In this document: positions 6,817-11,519 of the stretch, one piece after another
How the letters are laid out: every line of letters starts with the position of its first letter
How positions within the stretch are numbered: position 1 is the stretch's first letter
NCBI GenBank assembly: GCA_034716535.1
Contig: JAYEJW010000288.1
Span: 1 to 11,519 of the forward strand
DNA: 11,519 nt
Source of the DNA: JAYEJW01 sp034716535
GTDB taxonomy: Bacteria; Pseudomonadota; Gammaproteobacteria; Chromatiales; Chromatiaceae
Direction: 5' to 3'
Notes under the pieces: generated by a model
The model's input: only the letters and a program-made list of their open reading frames with translations
Database searches by the model: none
Told to the model about the DNA's origin: nothing
Program-made: the position numbers and the translations under genes

Positions 6817-7623
6817 ATGCGTGGCCGCTGGACCGTCAATCTGCTGCTCCTGATTCTGGTCGCCGCCCTGGGCGCAGCGGTCCAACGGGAGCTTCAGGGC
6901 GATCGGCACCTCTCGACCCTCACCGACCTGGAGCCGGAGGCGATCGCGCAGATCGCGATCGAAAGAGCGGGGGCGCCGGTGATCCGGCTCACCAAAGCGG
7001 CCGCGGGCTGGCGCATGGAGGAGCCCTATCGGGTGGCCGCGAACGGCGGTCCCATCGAGAAGCTGGTACGCATCTGTGCCACTGCCGTCCACCGCTCGTT
7101 CCCCGAGAGCGCAGGCGCGCAACGCCTGGGCCTGGACCCGGCGCGCCTGCGCCTGACCCTGGACGGGCTGACGCTGCGTTTCGGCGGCACGGACCCGGTC
7201 AGCCAGCGGCGCTATGTCGGGATCGGCGACCAGGTGCATCTGATCGGCGATGGCTTTCACCATTATCTCTTGGCAGCGGCGGAGGACTACGTCGACCGCC
7301 GGCTGTTACCGCACGGATTCAGGCCTGGCACCGCAACGCTGGACGGCGAGCCACTGTCGGCGGAGGCACTGGCCGGGATCGAAGGGCTCACGGCGGAGCG
7401 CGTGGAGCCGCTCGGGGAGGAGCTAGCGGGACGCCTGTTTTCTCTGGACGCGGTGGATGGCGATCGGTCCCTGCGTTTTCTGGTCTCACCAGACGGCCGG
7501 CGCTGGACCCGCCTCGATCTGCGTCTGAGCTACCTGCTGGGAAACCCGCCCGTCTGGGCACTGGGAGACGACGAGCCGGCGGCGATCAAGGGGCGAGGCC
7601 CCGCCCCCGACCAGGCTTGGTAG
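6817..7623 (+). CDS. DUF4340-type membrane-anchored protein
   Basis: This 268-residue protein has a single N-terminal hydrophobic anchor (about 7-22) and otherwise soluble, strand-rich sequence. Position and style match DUF4340 proteins, which regularly follow GldG genes. Supporting local features are an early ...LTKAAAGWRMEEPYRVAAN segment (the 'residue-W-x-x-x-x-P' pattern after a short strand) and YVGIGDQVHLIGD near 130. ATG at 6817 follows AAGGG by 8 bases and the gldG stop by 4 bases, so it is certainly co-transcribed. It is short for the family. It probably acts at the outer face of the inner membrane with the GldG-like protein; no catalytic motif is evident. It ends in a TAG 9 bases before mutM. 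Confidence 0.78.
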   Translation: MRGRWTVNLLLLILVAALGAAVQRELQGDRHLSTLTDLEPEAIAQIAIERAGAPVIRLTKAAAGWRMEEPYRVAANGGPIEKLVRICATAVHRSFPESAGAQRLGLDPARLRLTLDGLTLRFGGTDPVSQRRYVGIGDQVHLIGDGFHHYLLAAAEDYVDRRLLPHGFRPGTATLDGEPLSAEALAGIEGLTAERVEPLGEELAGRLFSLDAVDGDRSLRFLVSPDGRRWTRLDLRLSYLLGNPPVWALGDDEPAAIKGRGPAPDQAW

Positions 7624-7632
7624 CGGCCCGCC

Positions 7633-8448
7633 ATGCCGGAGCTGCCGGAAGTGGAGACCACCCTGCGGGGCATCGCCCCGACCCTGACCGGGACCCGCAT
7701 CACCCGCCTGGTGGCGCGCGAGCGCAGATTGCGCTACCCGGTGCCGGAAGGAACGGAGGGGGAGGTCGACGGTCAGCGCATCCGAGCGGTCGAGCGCCGG
7801 GGCAAGTACCTGTTGCTCAGGCTGACACGGGGCACCCTGCTGATCCACCTGGGCATGTCGGGCAGCCTGCGGCTGTTGCCGTCGGACACCCCCGCACAGA
7901 AGCACGACCACATCGACCTGCAGCTCGCCGGAGGCCGTTGCCTGCGGCTGCGCGACCCGCGCCGCTTCGGCGTTTTCCTGTGGACGCCTCAAGCGCCAGA
8001 GGCCCATCCTTTGCTTCGGAGCCTGGGGCCGGAGCCCCTCGGCGCCCATTTTGACGGGGATTACCTCTACGAGCTCGCCCGCAGCCGTCGCACCGCGGTC
8101 AAGGACTTCCTCATGGACACCCGAGTCGTGGTGGGGGTTGGAAACATCTACGCCAACGAATCCCTGTTCCTCGCTGGCATCCACCCGGCGCGCCCCTGTG
8201 GCCGGGTGAGCCGGAAGCGCTACCGCCGATTGGCGCAGGCCGTAAAAGACGTATTGCGCAGCGCCATCGAGCAGGGCGGCACGACCCTGCGGGATTTCGT
8301 GCAGGAGGACGGCAGCCCCGGCTATTTCGCTCTCTCCCTGAAGGTCTACGGCCGCGAGGGGGAGCCCTGCCCCGCGTGCGGGGCGCCAATCCGCCGGCGG
8401 CGGATCGGCCAGCGCTCCAGCTACTATTGCCCGAGATGTCAGCGATAG
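7633..8448 (+). CDS. mutM: Formamidopyrimidine-DNA glycosylase (Fpg/MutM)
   Basis: This 271-residue bifunctional glycosylase/AP lyase excises 8-oxoguanine and formamidopyrimidines from DNA. The mature N terminus PELPEVET gives the nucleophile Pro2 and catalytic Glu3. Lys58 in RRGKYLL, the helix-filling triad Met75, Arg110 and Phe112, the helix-two-turns-helix segment GVGNIYANES (168-177) and the C-terminal zinc finger (Cys246, Cys249, Cys266, Cys269, with Arg261) are all present, so the enzyme looks fully functional. Length is normal. It starts 9 bases after the DUF4340 stop without a strong ribosome binding site and is probably transcribed with the ABC operon, at least in part. mutM is often near coaD, fdx and ggt in gammaproteobacteria. 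Confidence 0.98.
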   Translation: MPELPEVETTLRGIAPTLTGTRITRLVARERRLRYPVPEGTEGEVDGQRIRAVERRGKYLLLRLTRGTLLIHLGMSGSLRLLPSDTPAQKHDHIDLQLAGGRCLRLRDPRRFGVFLWTPQAPEAHPLLRSLGPEPLGAHFDGDYLYELARSRRTAVKDFLMDTRVVVGVGNIYANESLFLAGIHPARPCGRVSRKRYRRLAQAVKDVLRSAIEQGGTTLRDFVQEDGSPGYFALSLKVYGREGEPCPACGAPIRRRRIGQRSSYYCPRCQR

Positions 8449-8457
8449 CGCGTCATG

Positions 8458-8487
8458 AAGGATTCGGCTGCGGCTGGCCGAACCCTT
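8458..8487. terminator. Hairpin between convergent mutM and the Tim44 gene
   Basis: AAGGATTCGGC (8458-8468) pairs with GCCGAACCCTT (8477-8487) over 11 positions with a single A/C mismatch and an 8-base loop. It starts 9 bases after the mutM stop and ends 4 bases before the stop of the convergent gene, where a shared terminator is expected. There is no T-run on either strand, so it may act only weakly or protect 3' ends. Confidence 0.5.
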
Positions 8488-8491
8488 CCTG

Positions 8492-9367
8492 TCACCCGCC
8501 GGCTTGCTGTATGCCCGCTATGTGCCAATCGCCCTCTCCGCTGTCCCAAGGGTGCTGGACATGCCAGATCTCGCGGAAGGGATTGGCCGTGCCGGTCTCT
8601 TCCTCGCGGATCAGGCCTGAGAAGAGGACGCTTGCCACCGCCTGATCACCGTCTCGGCGCACGCCGGCGATCTCCGCGTCCAGGGTGACGACCTCCGTGT
8701 ACTGGCTCCCGGACCCCAGGACCCGGCGCTCGCGCTGGAGCTCGGCGAACAGCTGGGGCGTGGTGTACTCGCGGATGTCGCGGAAATCCGCCCGGTCCCA
8801 GCCCGCCTGCAGACGAATGAAGTGGGTCTTGGCCCCCTCGAGAAAGCCCGCACCGTCGAACCAGGGCGGCGACTCCTCCTCCCCGCCGACGGCTGGTGCC
8901 TCCGCAGCACCCATACCCGGCGGCATGAGGTCATGTTCCGTGCGCCGACCCGCCGTGACGGGTCCTCCGTGAGCACCCGCTCCCGCCGGTGCCGGGCCGC
9001 CCCGGCGCATGGCCCGGAACAGCATCACGCCCCCAATGGCCAAGGCGGCGACCAACAGGATGTCCATCACCTGCAGCCCTTCGAAGGCATCGCCGAAGAA
9101 CAGGGAGGCGAGAAGCCCGCCCGCCGCAAGACCGGCCAGCGGTCCCAGCCAACGGCTCGCGCCGCTGGTGCGGCCGGCGGCCCCCGCCGTGCTCTGGGAG
9201 CGGTTGGGTGCGGCCGTCTGGGTCCGGCTCGGCGACGCACTGCGTGTTGGGCTCTTGTAATGCTTGCCCAGGCTCATGCCGCTGCCGAAGCGCCTGGCCT
9301 CGGCATCGGGGACGGCAAAGAGTGTGGCGGCCATCAGGGCGACGGCCAATGCGAAAAGGATTTTCAT
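8492..9367 (-). CDS. Tim44-like domain membrane protein
   Basis: This 291-residue protein has a signal peptide or first anchor at 1-24 (MKILFALAVALMAATLFAVP...AEA), a low-complexity Ser/Thr/Arg/Ala linker (about 25-72), two close hydrophobic segments (about 73-92 and 100-118), a Gly/Ala/Pro-rich linker, and a C-terminal Tim44-like domain (about 168-289). That domain shows the family pattern FLEGAKTHFIRLQAGWDRADFR at its start and EIWHVQ...W.IAGIQQ at its end. Bacterial Tim44-like proteins are inner-membrane proteins of unknown function; the fold is related to the mitochondrial import tether and to NTF2-like cone folds. ATG 9367 has GAGGG 5 bases upstream. It has its own promoter and lies 61 bp from ggt, so it is probably an independent unit. 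Confidence 0.85.
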   Translation of the reverse strand: MKILFALAVALMAATLFAVPDAEARRFGSGMSLGKHYKSPTRSASPSRTQTAAPNRSQSTAGAAGRTSGASRWLGPLAGLAAGGLLASLFFGDAFEGLQVMDILLVAALAIGGVMLFRAMRRGGPAPAGAGAHGGPVTAGRRTEHDLMPPGMGAAEAPAVGGEEESPPWFDGAGFLEGAKTHFIRLQAGWDRADFRDIREYTTPQLFAELQRERRVLGSGSQYTEVVTLDAEIAGVRRDGDQAVASVLFSGLIREEETGTANPFREIWHVQHPWDSGEGDWHIAGIQQAGG

Positions 9368-9408
9368 GACAACCCTCAGGATCTCTCAAGAATTCGTTCA
9401 GGCGGCGG

Positions 9409-9414
9409 ATTATA
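9409..9414 (-). promoter_or_regulatory. -10 box of the Tim44-gene promoter
   Basis: On the minus strand a perfect TATAAT lies at 9409-9414, about 42 bases before the ATG at 9367, giving a leader of roughly 35 bases that carries GAGGG. The best -35 is weak (TTCGCT, 16 bp upstream, 3 of 6 matches). The box lies in the 61-bp gap behind the ggt stop. Confidence 0.45.
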
Positions 9415-9428
9415 AATCAGCCTGACGC

Positions 9429-11117
9429 TCAGCGAACCTCGGCCCGCCCCACCCCTCGCGGATCGCTCGCGGCCCGCACCCGGCCCTGCAGGCGGTCCCA
9501 ATAGATCGCCTGCATGTTGCCGAAGCCGTCAGAGATCTCTCTCAACCGATGGCCCTTCGCCTGCAGAGAACGGCGATCGGCGTCGGTGAATGCCCGCGCT
9601 TCATGCTGAACCTCGTCGGGCAGGTATTGGTGGTGGAAACGGGACTTTGCAACCCAGTCCGCGGGATCCTGGCCGGCATCGAGCGCGAGCACGCCCCCCA
9701 ACACCATGGTGATGATACGGCTGCCCCCAGGGGTTCCCAGGACGGCAACGCCCCGGTCCGACTCCACGAAGGTCGGCGTCATGCTCGAGAGCATGCGTTT
9801 GCCGGGGGCGATGGCGTTGGCCTCCCCGCCCACGAGTCCGTAAGCGTTGGGCGCGCCGGGCTGAGCGGAGAAGTCGTCCATCTCGTCGTTGAGCAGCACG
9901 CCGGTCCCCGGCGGCACGAATCCGGAACCGAACGGGTAGTTGATGCTGAGCGTGGCGGCGACCCGGTTCCCCTCCCGATCAAGGATCGAAAAGTGTGTGG
10001 TGTCCTCGCCTTCCGCCCGCGGCGATGCGGGCACGCTCGCGGTTGCCCGGTCGGGTCGTATATCACGAGCCAGACCGGCCGCATAGAAGGGGTGCGTCAG
10101 CCGCTCCACCGGTATCTCGACGAAGTCCGGATCCCCGAGATACAGGGCCCGATCGCGGTAGGACCGACGCATGATCTCCACCAGCAGATGGGCGCGGTCG
10201 GCCGGCGACAGGTCGCCCAGTTCGTAGCCGGAGAGCATGTTGAGCATCTGCACAAGCAGGACGCCGCCGGAGGACGGGGGCCCCGCGCTGACCACCCGCC
10301 AGCCGCGGTAGCGGCCCACCAGGGGAGCGCGCTCGAGCACCTCGTAGGCGGCGAGGTCCTCCAACGTCCAGATGCCGCCCGCCTCCCGCACTCCGGCCAC
10401 CAGGCGCTCCGCGGTGGGACCGGCGTAAAAACCGTCCCGACCCTCGCGAGCGAAACGCTCCAGGGTATCGGCGAGATCCGGTTGGCGGATCAGCGCCCCC
10501 TCCGGCGGTACTTCCCCGTCGACCAGGAACTGGGCGGCGCCCGCGGGCCATTGCCTAAGCAGGTCCAAGCGCCAGCCGGCGAACCGACGGTACTGCCCGT
10601 CGGCCGGGAAACCGTCCCGGGCGAGCCGGATCGCCCGCCGTAGGGTGCGCTCCAGGGGCAGGCGGCCATAATGCTCGGCCAGATGGACCAGGGCCGCAGG
10701 CTCCCCCGGGATCCCGGCCGCCAGCGGTCCGTCGAGGGAGCGCTCCGGCACGAAGCCCCCGTCTGAGCCCAGGTACATGTCAGGGCCTGCCCCCAGCGGT
10801 GCCCGCTCGCGACCGTCGAGCAGGATCTCATGGCCGTCCGCCGCCCGGTGCAGCAGCCAGAAGCCGCCGCCGCCCAGCCCGGAGCTATAGGGCTCGACCA
10901 CCGCCAGGACTGCACTCACGGCCACCGCCGCGTCAAAGGCATTGCCGCCCGCCTCCAGGACCTCGAAGCCCGCGGTGGTGGCCAGGGGGTGGGCGCTGGC
11001 GATGGCCGCCTTGGGAGGGCGCTCCGCGGCAGCCAGGACCACCGCGACGGCGAGCAGGAGGCCGCCGAGAAGAACAGCAAAAAGGCTCCGCAAAGGAGCC
11101 TTTGGCTGTCGGGTCAT
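9429..11117 (-). CDS. ggt: Gamma-glutamyltransferase (GGT), periplasmic
   Basis: This 562-residue N-terminal nucleophile hydrolase transfers or hydrolyses the gamma-glutamyl group of glutathione and related compounds. It has a signal peptide or anchor (about 8-31). The substrate arginine lies in LDGRERAP (Arg103). The self-cleavage site precedes the first Thr of TTHFSILD (Thr373), giving a large subunit up to Asp372 and a small one of 190 residues. LNDEMDDFS (409-417) and the oxyanion segment GTPGGSRIIT (461-470) are intact, as is YSSGLGGGGF (77-86). ATG 11117 is 10 bases behind the ferredoxin stop, so translation is probably coupled; the frame is open 62 codons upstream but overlaps the ferredoxin gene. 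GGAG is only 2 bases before the ATG and GGAGG is about 13 bases away, so initiation signals are poor. A terminator-like hairpin lies in codons 5-13. Confidence 0.96.
   Translation of the reverse strand: MTRQPKAPLRSLFAVLLGGLLLAVAVVLAAAERPPKAAIASAHPLATTAGFEVLEAGGNAFDAAVAVSAVLAVVEPYSSGLGGGGFWLLHRAADGHEILLDGRERAPLGAGPDMYLGSDGGFVPERSLDGPLAAGIPGEPAALVHLAEHYGRLPLERTLRRAIRLARDGFPADGQYRRFAGWRLDLLRQWPAGAAQFLVDGEVPPEGALIRQPDLADTLERFAREGRDGFYAGPTAERLVAGVREAGGIWTLEDLAAYEVLERAPLVGRYRGWRVVSAGPPSSGGVLLVQMLNMLSGYELGDLSPADRAHLLVEIMRRSYRDRALYLGDPDFVEIPVERLTHPFYAAGLARDIRPDRATASVPASPRAEGEDTTHFSILDREGNRVAATLSINYPFGSGFVPPGTGVLLNDEMDDFSAQPGAPNAYGLVGGEANAIAPGKRMLSSMTPTFVESDRGVAVLGTPGGSRIITMVLGGVLALDAGQDPADWVAKSRFHHQYLPDEVQHEARAFTDADRRSLQAKGHRLREISDGFGNMQAIYWDRLQGRVRAASDPRGVGRAEVR
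11079..11103 (-). terminator. Terminator-like hairpin inside the first codons of ggt (possible attenuator)
   Basis: On the minus strand AAAGGCTCC (11103-11095) and GGAGCCTTT (11089-11081) form a perfect 9-bp stem with the 5-base loop TTTGC, and the 3' arm runs into TTTTT (11083-11079). That is the form of an intrinsic terminator. It starts 14 bases after the first base of the ggt ATG and is the only such structure behind fdx. A ribosome translating ggt would cover it. Its sequence also encodes signal-peptide residues, so it must be weighed against coding constraint. Confidence 0.6.
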
Positions 11118-11127
11118 GGCTCCGGGC

Positions 11128-11382
11128 TCAGGCCTCCTCACCCGTAATGCGTGTGTACTTCTCCTTGAGCTCGTCTTCGCTCTCTTCGTGGTCCGGGTCT
11201 TTGAGGATGCAGTCCACCGGACACACGTCGACACACTGGGAGGTCTCGTAATGACCCACGCACTCGGTGCAGAGATCCGGATCGATCTCGTAGATCTCGT
11301 CACCCTGCGAGATCGCGCCGTTCGGACATTCCGGCTCGCACACGTCGCAGTTAATGCACTCGTCGGTGATATACAGTGCCAT
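11128..11382 (-). CDS. yfhL: YfhL/Chromatium-type 2[4Fe-4S] ferredoxin
   Basis: This 84-residue ferredoxin carries one-electron transfers at low potential. The first motif is C-x2-C-x2-C-x3-C (Cys9, 12, 15, 19) and the second is C-x2-C-x8-C-x3-C (Cys38, 41, 50, 54). The 8-residue insert VGHYETSQ between the second and third cysteines and the charged C-terminal tail from about 61 (KDPDHEESEDELKEKY) are hallmarks of the Allochromatium/YfhL group, which has two clusters of very different potential. There is also a ninth cysteine (Cys58 in CPVDC), as in the Allochromatium protein. ATG 11382 has AAGGAG 6-7 bases upstream, an excellent site. The gene lies between coaD and ggt, an order also known in Pseudomonas. 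The partner enzyme is unknown. Confidence 0.95.
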   Translation of the reverse strand: MALYITDECINCDVCEPECPNGAISQGDEIYEIDPDLCTECVGHYETSQCVDVCPVDCILKDPDHEESEDELKEKYTRITGEEA

Positions 11383-11434
11383 TGGTTTCTCCTTCGATTT
11401 AGATACTCGGACAGAATAAGGATTTGGGCAGATA

Positions 11435-11519
11435 TTACCCAAAGCGGTCCCGCAGTGCAGCCTGCACGGCTGGGGACACGAAGGCCGACACATCCCCGCC
11501 CGTCTGGGCGGGGATGTGT
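11435..11519 (-). CDS. coaD: Phosphopantetheine adenylyltransferase (CoaD), C-terminal fragment cut by the window edge
   Basis: The minus strand reads ...GGDVSAFVSPAVQAALRDRFG and then TAA (11435-11437), the typical end of CoaD, which makes dephospho-CoA from 4'-phosphopantetheine and ATP. Position supports it: coaD commonly precedes this ferredoxin in gammaproteobacteria. Only 27 residues lie in the window. The residues before GGDVS read HIPAQT, where CoaD normally has a helix of the type REVAxL; these bases belong to the terminal palindrome, so the true sequence is probably lost there. The 52-bp gap to the ferredoxin gene suggests one transcription unit. Confidence 0.72.
   Translation of the reverse strand, partial: HIPAQTGGDVSAFVSPAVQAALRDRFG
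11488..11519. repeat. Perfect terminal palindrome, 14-bp arms and 4-base loop
   Basis: ACACATCCCCGCCC (11488-11501) is followed by the loop GTCT and its exact reverse complement GGGCGGGGATGTGT (11506-11519), ending at the last base of the window. The left arm lies in CoaD-like coding sequence (GGDVS); the right arm encodes no CoaD-like sequence. It may be a fold-back artefact at a contig end, or less likely a real hairpin. Confidence 0.85.

Noticed and set aside
9549..10643. 364-codon open frame on the plus strand opposite ggt
   Set aside because: Antisense to a clear ggt, with no ribosome binding site or motif; a GC-rich by-product.
11118..11303. Longer ggt start at 11303
   Set aside because: It would overlap most of the ferredoxin gene and put 62 Arg/Ser/Thr-rich residues before a good signal peptide.
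11488..11519. Terminal palindrome as the rho-independent terminator of a gene
   Set aside because: No plus-strand gene precedes it, and on the minus strand the CoaD-like frame continues through and beyond it, so a terminator role does not fit.
1..11519. tRNA, rRNA, CRISPR array, insertion sequence or phage genes
   Set aside because: None seen: no clover-leaf-like segments, no regularly spaced repeats, and no transposase or integrase frame.

Overview
The window is GC-rich, densely packed bacterial chromosome, and its gene content and order suggest a gammaproteobacterium. The strongest pointers are a YfhL/Chromatium-type ferredoxin between coaD and ggt with mutM nearby (from memory, the mutM...ggt-fdx-coaD neighbourhood also occurs in Pseudomonas) and a Pseudomonas DesA-like acyl desaturase of about 397 residues. 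No species can be named from the sequence alone. There are no RNA genes, CRISPR arrays, insertion sequences or phage genes.

Layout. Bases 1-280 hold no supportable gene and are partly AT-richer than the rest. On the minus strand follow a membrane fatty-acid desaturase (281-1474), a 223-bp gap with possible regulatory sequence, and an orphan HyuA/oxoprolinase-family ATPase-fold protein (1698-3668, GTG start). A 122-bp divergent promoter region (3669-3790) separates hyuA from a plus-strand operon of four tightly joined genes: a GldA/NosF-type ABC ATPase, an ABC-2 permease, a GldG-like membrane-anchored protein and a DUF4340 protein (3791-7623). mutM (7633-8448) lies 9 bp behind them. A hairpin at 8458-8487 separates mutM from the convergent minus-strand genes: a Tim44-domain membrane protein (8492-9367, with its own TATAAT promoter), a gamma-glutamyltransferase (9429-11117), a 2[4Fe-4S] ferredoxin (11128-11382) and the 3' end of coaD (11435-11519).

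How the parts work together. The four-gene Gld-like set is one transcription unit: two stop/start junctions overlap as GTGA and the third leaves 4 bp. It should form an ABC-2 complex with two membrane-anchored extracytoplasmic partners; its substrate is unknown. coaD, fdx and ggt read as one minus-strand unit, but a hairpin with a T-run that looks like an intrinsic terminator lies inside the first codons of ggt and could attenuate ggt expression. GGT and HyuA could both touch gamma-glutamyl or 5-oxoproline metabolism, but no HyuB partner is present.

The items most worth a second look are the terminator-like hairpin within ggt, the predicted leaderless start of the ABC operon, the HyuA without HyuB, the uncharacterised Gld-like cassette, the long C-terminal extension of the desaturase, and a perfect 14-bp-arm palindrome at the right edge. 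That palindrome breaks the coaD reading frame's resemblance to CoaD and may be a fold-back assembly or amplification artefact. I see no clear candidate for a wholly new system; the Gld-like cassette is the nearest.
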